A DNA stretch of 46,694 nucleotides, taken from Sphingomonas sp. CCH21-G11. GTDB taxonomy: Bacteria > Pseudomonadota > Alphaproteobacteria > Sphingomonadales > Sphingomonadaceae. Location of the stretch: NCBI RefSeq assembly GCF_001555965.1, contig NZ_LSHX01000030.1:1-46694 (forward strand), read 5' to 3'. Below the pieces are notes generated by a model. It made no database searches. It worked only from the letters and a program-made list of their open reading frames with translations, and was not told where the DNA came from. Below, piece by piece: positions 8,610 to 16,408 of this stretch. A program made the translations under genes and the position numbers. How positions within the stretch are numbered: position 1 is the first letter of the stretch; the number at the start of each line of letters is the position of its first letter.

Positions 8610-9368
8610 ATGGCAACGACCTTCGATACGAACGTGAATCCCGGCATTCCGACGCGGCGCGACTGGGGGGCGGCGTGGCGCGCGCTGCGCCGGCTGCTCG
8701 CCGACGGCAACGACACGGTTCAGGTGTTCCGCATCATGCGCGCGCTCAACGGCGACACCTCGCACCGCAATTATCGCCGGCTGCTGTCGACGCCGCAGGG
8801 CGGGCGGATCGCCTATGCCCGGGTCGAACTCGCCCGGCGCTTCGCCGACCGCGAATGGCTCGCGTCGCTGCCTGCGGACAGCGTCGGCGCGGCCTATCTC
8901 GCCTTTCTCGACCGCACCGGCTTTTCCCCGGATGGCCTCGCCGATATCGCCAATGCCGACAATGAAGGCTGGCGCGACGCGCCGCATCCCTATGCGTGGT
9001 TCGGACGGCGCGAGCGCGACATCCACGACATCTGGCACGTGCTGACCGGCTATACCGCCGAGGAGCATCTGGGCGAAGCCTGCCTGGTCGCGTTCAGCTA
9101 TGCGCAGACCGGCGGTCTCGGCTGGGCGTTCATCGGCGCGGGCGCGGCGCTCAAGAGCCTGCGCGTCACCGGCGAACGCCATTTCGCCGCCGCGGTGTGG
9201 GAAGGCTATCGCCATGGCAGGCGCGCCGCCTGGCTCCATGCCCAGGATTACGAGGCACTGCTCGCCGAACCCCTTGCCGCCGCGCGCCGACGTCTCGACA
9301 TCGCCGAACCCGTCAAATACCGGGCCGCCCAGGCGCGGCTGGCCGAACAGGGCACGCCGGGCATCTGA
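8610..9368 (+). CDS. Coq4-family protein (ubiquinone biosynthesis)
   Basis: 252 residues with the Coq4 signature. An HDxxH zinc-type motif is at His139-Asp140-Ile-Trp-His143 with a Glu 13 residues further on (HLGE). FRIMRALNGDTSHRNYRRLL in the N-terminal half is also typical. In eukaryotes COQ4 supports coenzyme Q biosynthesis at the decarboxylation/hydroxylation step and organises the CoQ complex. The bacterial homologues are assumed to work in the same pathway, and sphingomonads make ubiquinone-10. No other ubi gene is nearby. It is divergent from the XRE gene across a 164-base region that carries an inverted repeat. Confidence 0.8.
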   Translation: MATTFDTNVNPGIPTRRDWGAAWRALRRLLADGNDTVQVFRIMRALNGDTSHRNYRRLLSTPQGGRIAYARVELARRFADREWLASLPADSVGAAYLAFLDRTGFSPDGLADIANADNEGWRDAPHPYAWFGRRERDIHDIWHVLTGYTAEEHLGEACLVAFSYAQTGGLGWAFIGAGAALKSLRVTGERHFAAAVWEGYRHGRRAAWLHAQDYEALLAEPLAAARRRLDIAEPVKYRAAQARLAEQGTPGI

Positions 9369-9401
9369 GCCTTCCGCGCGGGCCGGCCGCGCGATCCAGG
9401 C

Positions 9402-9767
9402 TCAGCGTTGCTGATAGATGATCGTATTGCCGCTCGGGTCGTCGATATAGACCTCGCGCGTGCCCCAGCTCTGGTCCAGCGGACCTGCATGGACCGGCGA
9501 ATCCGCGCGCGTCGGCACCGCCAGCCCGCGATCGACGAACGCGGCGAACCGCGCGTCGATATCGTCGCAGATGACGATGAACGACGCGCCGCCCGCCGCG
9601 CGGTCGCCATGCGCCAGGTTCAGCTGCACCTCGTCGGAACCCCTGCGCAGCACCGCATGGAATGGCGCGTCATCCGGTGTGGCCACGACCAGCGCGAAGT
9701 CGAGCAGGTGCGTGAAGAAGGCGATCGCCTCCGGCACGTCGCGGACGATCAGCACGGGGATCATCAT
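9402..9767 (-). CDS. VOC superfamily protein (glyoxalase/bleomycin-resistance-like)
   Basis: 121-residue vicinal-oxygen-chelate fold protein. The first beta-alpha-beta module is seen in IPVLIVRDVPEAIAFFTHLLDFALV and the second in the C-terminal half ending REVYIDDPSGNTIIYQQR, the classical end of the fold. The family includes glyoxalase I, fosfomycin and bleomycin resistance proteins and dioxygenases. The substrate cannot be inferred, and bleomycin-resistance-like naming should not be read as proven resistance. The double Met at 9767/9764 is the likely start; the open frame upstream overlaps the LOG gene. The gene lies 55 bases below the LOG-family gene and may be co-transcribed with it. Confidence 0.8.
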   Translation of the reverse strand: MMIPVLIVRDVPEAIAFFTHLLDFALVVATPDDAPFHAVLRRGSDEVQLNLAHGDRAAGGASFIVICDDIDARFAAFVDRGLAVPTRADSPVHAGPLDQSWGTREVYIDDPSGNTIIYQQR

Positions 9768-9822
9768 CGCAGGCTCCGAAATCGACCGACCGGGAATTGC
9801 ACGCCCGCCAATGGCCCAAGGC

Positions 9823-10707
9823 TCAGCGCGCGTCGCCGTTCGCAGTCTTCTGTTCCCAGAATTTCTGGACGATCGCCCAGCCTTCCTCGGCGGTTTCGAC
9901 AAAGGTGATGAGGTCGAGGTCGCGCGGGCTGATCACGCCCTCCTCGCACAGCGCCTCGAAATTGACGACGCGCTCCCAGAATTCGCGGCCGTAGAACAGG
10001 ATGGGGATGCGATCGACCTTGCCGGTCTGAATGAGCGTCAGCAGCTCGAACGATTCGTCGAACGTGCCGAAGCCGCCGGGGAACACCGCGACCGCGCGCG
10101 CGCGCAGCAGGAAGTGCATCTTGCGAAGCGCGAAATAGTGGAACTGGAATGACAGGCCCGGCGTGACATAGGGGTTGGGTGCCTGTTCATGCGGCAGGAC
10201 GATGTTGAGCCCGATCGATTCGGCCCCGACATCCTGCGCGCCGCGATTGGCGGCTTCCATGATCGAAGGCCCGCCGCCCGAACAGACGACGAAATGGCGC
10301 TGGCCGGCTTCGTCGCAGGCGCACTGGCTGCTGATACGGGCAAGCTCGCGCGCGACCTCGTAATAATGCGACTTGGCGATCAATCGCTCGGCGATCCGGC
10401 GCGCGTTGTCATCGCTGGCGATGTCGCGCAGCGCCTCCGCCTTGGCCGGCTCGGGGATGCGGGCGGAGCCATAGAAGACGAAAGTCGATGCGATCTTCGC
10501 CTCGTCGAGCAGCAGCGCGGGCTTGAGCAGCTCGAGCTGAAACCGCACCGGGCGCAAATCCTCGCGCAACAGGAACTCCATGTCCTGGAACGCCAGCCGA
10601 TAGGCGGGGTGCGCGGTCTGGGGCGTGTCGTGCGGGGCGGCGCGCGCGGCTTCGGCTTCTTCTTCGGCGCGGCGGAACACGCGGCTGGGAACTCGGGTCT
10701 CGGTCAT
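9823..10707 (-). CDS. LOG-family Rossmann-fold protein (TIGR00730)
   Basis: 294 residues. It has the LOG/lysine-decarboxylase-like nucleotide-binding motif PGGFGTFDE and the upstream VVCSGGGPSIMEAANRGA, the two defining blocks. Family members include cytokinin-activating phosphoribohydrolases and nucleoside-5'-monophosphate glycosidases such as PpnN. This protein belongs to the longer branch with an N-terminal extension of about 80 residues rich in charged residues. It is probably cytoplasmic; the substrate is not resolved. The extensin-like lipoprotein gene is 42 bases upstream on the same strand. Confidence 0.88.
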   Translation of the reverse strand: MTETRVPSRVFRRAEEEAEAARAAPHDTPQTAHPAYRLAFQDMEFLLREDLRPVRFQLELLKPALLLDEAKIASTFVFYGSARIPEPAKAEALRDIASDDNARRIAERLIAKSHYYEVARELARISSQCACDEAGQRHFVVCSGGGPSIMEAANRGAQDVGAESIGLNIVLPHEQAPNPYVTPGLSFQFHYFALRKMHFLLRARAVAVFPGGFGTFDESFELLTLIQTGKVDRIPILFYGREFWERVVNFEALCEEGVISPRDLDLITFVETAEEGWAIVQKFWEQKTANGDAR

Positions 10708-10749
10708 GCGCGCGGCTTTATCGCCTGTTCTGGCAAAGCGAAAATGGTT

Positions 10750-11454
10750 TCAGCGGCAAAACGGCTTGCCGCCCAGGTCGAAATGAAAGTGGTTGTAATG
10801 CGCAGAGTTATATTCGGGGCCGAGCACGGTGGTGAAGCGCCGGCACGCCGAGCGGTGGACGATGCGCAGAAACTCCTGTTCTTGAGGGTCGTCGGCGCGC
10901 CAGCCCTGTTCGACCGAGACGCGGCGGCCATCGGCCAGCACGAAGGCGGCGACATCGACCGCGTTGGCCAGGCCGTGCTGCGAAATCTTGCCCGCCGTCG
11001 CCGGGCCGCCGCCATTGATGCCGCGGCAGGAATAGGTGCCGAACGTCTCGACGCGCACCACGTCGCTGCCCAGGATCTGGCGCGCCGCCGGGCGGACGCC
11101 GTTGAACACCCAGGCGACGAAATGCCGGGCGAGCGGGCAGCGCATCGATTTGAGCCCGACCGTCGGCGTGCCGTAATCGAGCAGCTGGATCGCGCCGGTG
11201 ACGATGCAGCCGCTGCCATAATCGCGGTCGGGCAAGGGCGAATAGCGGACGCCCAGCGCGGTCAGATCGGCCATGCACGCCCGCGTCGCCGCCGGATCTG
11301 GGTCGATCGCGGGAACCGGCCCGCTGGCGCGCGGGCGGATCGCGGGGCGCGGCGGCGGCTCGGGCGAGCGTTCGCCGGCGCAACTGGCGAGGAGGATGGC
11401 GAGCGTGACGGCGACGAGGGCCCGTCGTTGCCAACGCGTTCTTGAATCGATCAT
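10750..11454 (-). CDS. Extensin-like C-terminal domain lipoprotein (M15-like fold)
   Basis: 234 residues. The N-terminus has a lipoprotein signal with lipobox LASC. The mature protein begins with a Pro/Arg-rich linker, then an extensin-like domain with several paired Cys residues (CMADL, GSGCIV, RCPLARH, YSCRG, CRRF, FCR). The probable metal-binding blocks are HGLANAVDVAAF and HYNHFHFDLG, similar to M15/VanX-type DD-peptidases. A role in peptidoglycan or cell-wall modification is inferred. The start at 11454 is preferred because it places the hydrophobic segment at the N-terminus. Confidence 0.8.
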   Translation of the reverse strand: MIDSRTRWQRRALVAVTLAILLASCAGERSPEPPPRPAIRPRASGPVPAIDPDPAATRACMADLTALGVRYSPLPDRDYGSGCIVTGAIQLLDYGTPTVGLKSMRCPLARHFVAWVFNGVRPAARQILGSDVVRVETFGTYSCRGINGGGPATAGKISQHGLANAVDVAAFVLADGRRVSVEQGWRADDPQEQEFLRIVHRSACRRFTTVLGPEYNSAHYNHFHFDLGGKPFCR

Positions 11455-11775
11455 GCCGCCCCGGAACCACAACTCAACACCAACCGCACTTAAACGCCAT
11501 GAGACCCGTTCGTGTCGAGCGAAGTCGAGACGCATGGTGCATCGGGCACGTTTCTCGACTTCGCGCGAACCAAACGATGTTGACGGGTTGAACCCAGCTC
11601 CACGCTATCCGCCACCCGAGCCGACCTCCCTGTCACCCCGGCCGCTCGCCCGCGCCCGCACCACGACAGAAAATTACCCGAAACGAGCGATTGACTTCGC
11701 CGCGCGCGGCTCTAGGGCCGTCGGCGGGCCACGCGGTCCCAACGCCGCGCGTGCTCTCTGCAAGGAGAGACTGAC
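11455..11775. other. Intergenic region with a family-B repeat, no gene seen
   Basis: 321 bases between the divergent extensin-like gene and serC. It holds the inverted repeat at 11519-11564 described separately. A CAAGGAGAG ribosome-binding site for serC lies at its right end. No convincing short ORF or riboswitch was seen. Confidence 0.6.
11519..11564. repeat. Dispersed inverted repeat, family B (copy 1)
   Basis: GCGAAGTCGAGA (11519-11530) and TCTCGACTTCGC (11553-11564) are perfect inverted repeats about 22 bases apart, preceded by a GTTCGTGTCGA-like flank. Related sequence appears at 16283-16385. It resembles a common sphingomonad intergenic repeat type built on GAGCGAAGTCGA. Confidence 0.65.
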
Positions 11776-12933
11776 ATGACTGACCTCGCCACCGCCGGCG
11801 CCACCCTTGCGCCTGCCAAGCCCGCCACCCGTCCGGCGCGCCCCTATTTCTCCTCCGGCCCCTGCGCCAAGCCCCCCGGCTGGGATGCCGCCAAGCTCGC
11901 CGGCGCCTCGCTCGGCCGTTCGCACCGCTCGAAAATCGGCAAGCAGCGCCTGCAATATGCCATCGACCTGATGCGCGAGCTGCTCAAGCTGCCCGACACC
12001 CACCGCATCGGCATCGTTCCCGGCTCCGATACCGGCGCCTATGAAATGGCGATGTGGACGATGCTCGGCGCGCGGCCCGTCACCGCGCTCGCCTGGGAAA
12101 GCTTCGGCGAGGGCTGGGTGACCGACGCGGTCAAGCAGCTGAAGATCGACCCCACCGTCACCCGCGCCGATTACGGCCAACTGCCCGATCTGGGCGCGGT
12201 CGACTGGACCCACGACGTCCTGTTCACCTGGAACGGCACGACCAGCGGCGTGCGGGTGCCCAATGGCGACTGGATCGCCGCCGACCGCGAGGGGCTGTCG
12301 TTCGCCGATGCGACCAGCGCGGTGTTCGCCTATGACCTGCCTTGGGAGCGGATCGATGTCGCGACCTTCAGCTGGCAGAAGGTGCTGGGCGGCGAGGGCG
12401 CGCACGGCGTCCTGATTCTCGGCCCCCGCGCGGTCGAACGGCTGGAAAGCTATACCCCCGCCTGGCCGCTGCCCAAGGTGTTCCGCCTGGTTTCCAAGGG
12501 CAAGTTGGCCGAAGGCGTGTTCAAGGGCGAGACGATCAACACCCCCTCGATGCTGGCGGTCGAGGATGCGATCTTCGCGCTCGAATGGGCAAAGTCGGTC
12601 GGCGGCGCCGACGGACTGATCGCGCGGTCGGATGCCAATGCCGCAGCACTCGACCGGATCGTCGCGGCACGCGACTGGCTCGGCCATCTCGCCGCCGATC
12701 CGGCGACCCGGTCGAAGACCAGCGTCTGCCTGACCGTTGCGGGGGCCGACGAAGCGTTCATCAAGAAGATGGCCGGTCTGCTCGAGGCCGAAGGCGCGGC
12801 GTTCGACATCGCCGGCTATCGCGATGCCCCTCCGGGCCTGCGCATCTGGTGCGGCGCGACCGTCGACACCGCCGATATCGAAGCGCTCGGCCCTTGGCTC
12901 GACTGGGCCTACGAAGCAGCGAAGGCTTCTTAA
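11776..12933 (+). CDS. serC: Phosphoserine aminotransferase SerC
   Basis: 385 residues. PLP-dependent transaminase converting 3-phosphohydroxypyruvate and glutamate to phosphoserine, step 2 of serine biosynthesis. The PLP Schiff-base lysine is Lys202 in FSWQKVLGGEGAHG. Other blocks are YFSSGPCAKPPGW at the N-terminus and FTWNGTTSGVRVPNG. This is the alphaproteobacterial branch, somewhat longer than the E. coli enzyme. A strong CAAGGAGAG SD sits before the ATG. serA follows, separated by a palindrome pair of about 110 bases that begins in the last base of the stop codon. The pair suggests the serCA unit has been invaded. Confidence 0.95.
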   Translation: MTDLATAGATLAPAKPATRPARPYFSSGPCAKPPGWDAAKLAGASLGRSHRSKIGKQRLQYAIDLMRELLKLPDTHRIGIVPGSDTGAYEMAMWTMLGARPVTALAWESFGEGWVTDAVKQLKIDPTVTRADYGQLPDLGAVDWTHDVLFTWNGTTSGVRVPNGDWIAADREGLSFADATSAVFAYDLPWERIDVATFSWQKVLGGEGAHGVLILGPRAVERLESYTPAWPLPKVFRLVSKGKLAEGVFKGETINTPSMLAVEDAIFALEWAKSVGGADGLIARSDANAAALDRIVAARDWLGHLAADPATRSKTSVCLTVAGADEAFIKKMAGLLEAEGAAFDIAGYRDAPPGLRIWCGATVDTADIEALGPWLDWAYEAAKAS

Positions 12934-13043
12934 GCCCTCTCCCCATTAGGGAGAGGGTTGGGAGAGGGGCCGCGCGCCCTGACGCTCCCTCGCCTTTCCC
13001 CAACATCCCCTCTCCCCGGCCCTCTCCCCAATGGGGGAGAGGG
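12933..13043. repeat. REP-like palindrome pair (gene-less, matches DUF559 element 1)
   Basis: Left unit 12933-12970: a CCCTCTCCCC hairpin with an ATTA-type loop, followed by the tail GGTTGGGAGAGGGGC. Right unit about 13007-13043, in inverted orientation, contains the 10-bp hairpin 13020-13029/13034-13043. The left unit differs by about one base from the left end of the DUF559 element at 14652. The arrangement, two palindromes inverted around about 37 unique bases, is that of a REPIN or MITE. It fills the serC-serA gap. Confidence 0.8.
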
Positions 13044-13061
13044 AGATGAAGGAAGCAAACC

Positions 13062-14639
13062 ATGCCCAAAGTCCTGATTTCCGACAAAATGTCCCCGCTC
13101 GCCGCCCAGATCTTCCGCGAACGCGGGGTCGAGGTGGACGAGATCACCGGCAAGACCCCCGATGAGCTGAAGGCGATCATCGGCGATTATGACGGGCTTG
13201 CCATCCGCAGCTCGACCAAGGTGACAAAGGACATTCTGGCGCACGCGCCGAACCTCAAGGTCATCGGCCGCGCGGGCATCGGCGTCGACAATGTCGATAT
13301 CCCCGCGGCGTCTGCCCAGGGCGTGGTGGTGATGAACACGCCGTTCGGCAATTCGATCACCACCGCCGAACACGCCATTGCGCTCATGTTCGCGCTCGCG
13401 CGGCAATTGCCGGAGGCGGACGCCTCGACGCAGGCGGGCAAGTGGGAGAAGAACCGCTTCATGGGGGTCGAGCTGACCGCCAAGACGCTGGGGCTGATCG
13501 GCGCGGGCAATATCGGCTCGATCGTCGCCGATCGCGCCCAGGGGCTCAAGATGAAGGTCATCGCCTTTGACCCGTTCCTCAGCCCCGAACGTGCGGTCGA
13601 GATCGGGGTCGAAAAGGTCGAGCTCGACCAGCTGCTCGCCCGCGCCGACTTCATCACGCTGCACACGCCGCTCACAGACCAGACGCGCAACATCCTGTCG
13701 GCGGAAAATCTCGCCAAGACCAAGAAGGGCGTGCGCATCATCAATTGCGCGCGCGGCGGCCTGATCGACGAGGTCGCGCTCAAGGCGGGGCTCGATTCGG
13801 GGCATATCGCGGGTGCCGCGCTCGACGTGTTCGCGACCGAACCCGCGCACGAACATCCGCTGTTCGGCACGCCCAACTTCATCTCGACCCCGCATCTCGG
13901 CGCATCGACCAGCGAGGCGCAGGTCAATGTCGCGATTCAGGTCGCCGAGCAGATGGCCGATTTCCTGGTCTCGGGCGGCGTCACCAATGCGCTCAACATG
14001 CCCAGCCTGTCGGCGGAGGAAGCGCCGCGGCTGAAACCCTATATGGCGCTCGCCGAAAAGCTCGGCAGCCTGGTCGGGCAATTGTCGCACGGCTCGATCC
14101 CGCGCATCTCGATCCACAGCGAGGGCGCGGCCGCCGAATTGAACCAGAAGCCGATCGTCAGCGCGGTGCTCGCCGGCTATCTGCGCGTTCATTCGGACAC
14201 GGTGAACATGGTCAACGCGCCCTTCCTGGCCAAGGAACGCGGCATGGAAGTGCGCGAGGTGCGCACCGAGCGCGAGGGCGATTACCACACGCTGATCCGC
14301 GTGTCGGTCAAGACCGAAGCGGGCGAACGATCGGTCGCCGGCACGCTGTTCGGCAACGAAGCGCCCCGGCTGGTCGAGCTGTTCGGGATCAAGGTCGAAG
14401 CCGACCTGGCGGGCCACATGCTCTATGTCGTCAATGAGGACGCGCCCGGTTTCATCGGCCGCATCGGCACGCTGCTCGGCGAATCGGGCGTCAACATCGG
14501 CACTTTCCACCTCGGCCGCCGCGATACCGGTGGCGAAGCGGTGCTGCTGCTCTCGGTCGACGATCCCGTCACCCCCGACCTCATCACCCGCGTCCGCGCG
14601 CTGCCCGGCGTGAAGACGGTCATGGCGCTGAAGTTCTGA
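13062..14639 (+). CDS. serA: D-3-phosphoglycerate dehydrogenase SerA
   Basis: 525 residues, the long form. It oxidises 3-phosphoglycerate with NAD+ to 3-phosphohydroxypyruvate, the first step of serine biosynthesis. The Rossmann NAD+ motif is GLIGAGNIGSIVA, the catalytic Arg region is INCARGGLIDE, and the catalytic His is in STPHLGASTSEA. After the catalytic part come an intervening domain (about 315-450) and a C-terminal ACT domain beginning HMLYVVNEDAPGFIG, which normally binds serine for feedback inhibition. The SD (AAGGAAG) sits just after the palindrome. It is downstream of serC and upstream of the DUF559 element. Confidence 0.97.
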   Translation: MPKVLISDKMSPLAAQIFRERGVEVDEITGKTPDELKAIIGDYDGLAIRSSTKVTKDILAHAPNLKVIGRAGIGVDNVDIPAASAQGVVVMNTPFGNSITTAEHAIALMFALARQLPEADASTQAGKWEKNRFMGVELTAKTLGLIGAGNIGSIVADRAQGLKMKVIAFDPFLSPERAVEIGVEKVELDQLLARADFITLHTPLTDQTRNILSAENLAKTKKGVRIINCARGGLIDEVALKAGLDSGHIAGAALDVFATEPAHEHPLFGTPNFISTPHLGASTSEAQVNVAIQVAEQMADFLVSGGVTNALNMPSLSAEEAPRLKPYMALAEKLGSLVGQLSHGSIPRISIHSEGAAAELNQKPIVSAVLAGYLRVHSDTVNMVNAPFLAKERGMEVREVRTEREGDYHTLIRVSVKTEAGERSVAGTLFGNEAPRLVELFGIKVEADLAGHMLYVVNEDAPGFIGRIGTLLGESGVNIGTFHLGRRDTGGEAVLLLSVDDPVTPDLITRVRALPGVKTVMALKF

Positions 14640-14651
14640 TCAATACCCAAA

Positions 14652-15078
14652 AGCCCTCTCCCCATTGGGGAGAGGGTTGGGAGAGGGGCCGTGCGGCAAA
14701 AAACCAACGAAGCCATGCTGGCCCACGCCCGCGCGATGCGAAGCGCACCAACGCCGTTCGAGCAGAAGCTATGGTTCGCCCTCCGCGCCAAACGCTTCAA
14801 CGGCGTGAAGTTCGGTCGGCAGGTCGTTATCGGGCCCTATATCGTCGATTTCGTCCCCCGCTCGCGCAAACTGGTTATTGAGGTTGATGGCGACACGCAC
14901 GATAGCGACAACGCCCGGGGCGAACGCCGGACGGCATGGCTGAACGAACAGGGATATCAGGTGATACGTCTTACCAACCGGGATGTGGCAGGGAATTTGG
15001 AGGGCGTGCTGACCGCGATCGAGCTTGCGCGGGCGGCACGGCCCCTCTCCCAACCCTCTCCCCAAGGGGGAGAGGGCT
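14652..15078. mobile_element. Palindrome-bounded DUF559 element 1
   Basis: 427 bases bounded by 43-base inverted repeats, 14652-14694 and 15036-15078, identical at 42 of 43 positions. Each arm is itself a hairpin (CCCTCTCC around CATT or its equivalent) plus a tail GGTTGGGAGAGGGGC and a short CGTGC end. The interior is almost entirely one DUF559 endonuclease gene. No transposase is present. A gene-less pair with the same arms is 1.6 kb upstream. The unit lies between serA and hisZ. Mobility is inferred from structure only. Confidence 0.65.
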
Positions 15079-15089
15079 TGAGCCGATGA
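14691..15089 (+). CDS. DUF559 endonuclease-domain protein, copy 1
   Basis: 132-residue protein of the DUF559/Vsr-like group, a restriction-endonuclease-type (PD-(D/E)XK) fold family. Visible family blocks are FEQKLWFALRAKR, VKFGRQVVIGPYIVDFV, LVIEVDGDTH and a C-terminal EGVLTAI. The Asp of VDF and the Glu, Asp and His of EVDGDTH are likely active-site residues. The GTG start lies in the left palindrome and an SD-like GAGAGGGG precedes it; an ATG at 14715 is the alternative. The last 15 or so residues (PLSQPSPQGGEG...) are encoded by the right palindrome, and the stop overlaps the hisZ ATG as ATGA. Target and function are unknown. Confidence 0.8.
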   Translation: MRQKTNEAMLAHARAMRSAPTPFEQKLWFALRAKRFNGVKFGRQVVIGPYIVDFVPRSRKLVIEVDGDTHDSDNARGERRTAWLNEQGYQVIRLTNRDVAGNLEGVLTAIELARAARPLSQPSPQGGEGLSR

Positions 15090-16183
15090 CCGGTCTGCTG
15101 CCCGAGGGATTTCACGATCGCCTGCCCCCCGTCGCCGACGCGGCGGCGCGGCTGGCGCGGCGCATCCTCGATACCGCGCATGGCCATGGCTATGAACAGG
15201 TCGACGCACCGCTTGTCGAGTTCGAGGACGCGCTGGCCGGACGATTGAAGGCCGCGTCGGCCAAGGACGCGGTGCGCTTCGTCGATCCGGTGTCGCAGCG
15301 CACGCTGGCGATCCGCCCCGACCTGACCGCGCAAGTGGGGCGGATCGCGGCGACGCGCATGGCGCATCATCCGCGCCCTGTGCGGCTCTCCTATGCCGGC
15401 CCGGTCATCAAGCTGCGCGCGGGCGAGCTCGACCCGGCGCGCGAGCGGATGCAGATCGGTGCCGAGCTGATCGGCCTCGACAGCGTCGCCGCCGCGCGCG
15501 AGGTCGTGGGCCTCGCGGTCGAGGCGCTGGCAGCCGCCGGCGTCACCGGCGTCTTGATCGATTTCACCCTTCCCGACCTGATCGACACGATCGCCGGCGA
15601 CCGACTGAGCCCGGCGGCGCTGGCAAAGCTGCGCGAGCGGCTGGATGCCAAGGATGCGGCCGGGGTGGCACAGATCGATGCCGGTTTCCTCCCGCTCATC
15701 GAGGCCGCCGGGCCGTTTGACGCGGCGATCGCGCGGTTGCGCGCTTCGCCGCACGGCGCGATCCTTGCCACCCGGCTCGACGGGCTGGCGGAGATCGCCG
15801 CCGAACTGAACGGCGGCGTCGCGCTGACGCTCGATCCGACCGAGCGCCACGGCTTCGAATATCAGAGCTGGCTGGGTTTCTCGCTGTTCGCCGGCGGCGT
15901 GCGCGGCGAGATCGGGCGTGGCGGCACCTATATGATCGTTCACCCCTCGGGCGTCGAGGAACCCGCGATCGGCTTTTCGCTCTATGCCGATCCGGTGCTC
16001 GATGCCGGCCTCGGCCCTGTCGAGCGGCGGCGGCTGTTCCTCCCGGTGGGAAGCGATCCAGCAGCCGCCCGTGATCTGCGCGCGCAGGGCTGGGTAACGG
16101 TCGCCGCACTTACCCCTGACGACACGCCCGCGGCACAACTCTGCACCCACCAGCTGACAGCGCACGGCCCGGAACCCCTGTAA
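15086..16183 (+). CDS. hisZ: ATP phosphoribosyltransferase regulatory subunit HisZ
   Basis: 365 residues. HisRS-like paralogue that, with a short HisG, forms the ATP phosphoribosyltransferase of histidine biosynthesis and carries its feedback control. N-terminal block LPEGFHDRLPP, class II synthetase-like motif 2 region VRLSYAGPVIKL, and a C-terminal block RGEIGRGGTYMI are visible. True HisRS anticodon-binding sequence is absent, as expected for HisZ. hisG is not in the window. The ATG is the first in-frame one with family sequence; the frame upstream belongs to the DUF559 element, whose stop it overlaps (ATGA). Translation may therefore depend partly on the element. Confidence 0.85.
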   Translation: MTGLLPEGFHDRLPPVADAAARLARRILDTAHGHGYEQVDAPLVEFEDALAGRLKAASAKDAVRFVDPVSQRTLAIRPDLTAQVGRIAATRMAHHPRPVRLSYAGPVIKLRAGELDPARERMQIGAELIGLDSVAAAREVVGLAVEALAAAGVTGVLIDFTLPDLIDTIAGDRLSPAALAKLRERLDAKDAAGVAQIDAGFLPLIEAAGPFDAAIARLRASPHGAILATRLDGLAEIAAELNGGVALTLDPTERHGFEYQSWLGFSLFAGGVRGEIGRGGTYMIVHPSGVEEPAIGFSLYADPVLDAGLGPVERRRLFLPVGSDPAAARDLRAQGWVTVAALTPDDTPAAQLCTHQLTAHGPEPL

Positions 16184-16209
16184 CCGGCGGTTACACGGGC
16201 ACGCTCATC

Positions 16210-16385
16210 CCCTCATCGTCATCCCGGCCTTGTGCCGGGGGATCAGGGGAAACTAGCCGATTTGCGTCCCCTGTCCCGTTTGCTTCGAGCGAAGTCGAAA
16301 AGCGTGTCTCGACTTTGACTTTCAAGTCAAAGTTTATCCTGAGCGCCTGCCTTGGCAGGCAGTCGAAGGGCTCGACACGAACGGG
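16210..16385. repeat. Intergenic repeat cluster after hisZ
   Basis: The region holds a half family-C palindrome (GTCATCCCGGCCTTG...) near 16210, then family-B sequence (TTCGAGCGAAGTCGA) near 16283. It also has two very tight hairpins: ACTTTGACTT/AAGTCAAAGT at 16312-16321/16324-16333 and GCCTGCC/GGCAGGC at 16345-16351/16354-16360. A GCTCGACACGAACGGG end resembles the family-B flank. No gene is present in 16184-16408. Confidence 0.7.
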
Positions 16386-16408
16386 TTGATGCGCCGTCGA
16401 AGCCCCGC

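Noticed and set aside
12933..15078. A CRISPR array in the repeated CCCTCTCCCC region
   Set aside because: Repeats are inverted, few, irregularly spaced and no cas genes exist nearby.
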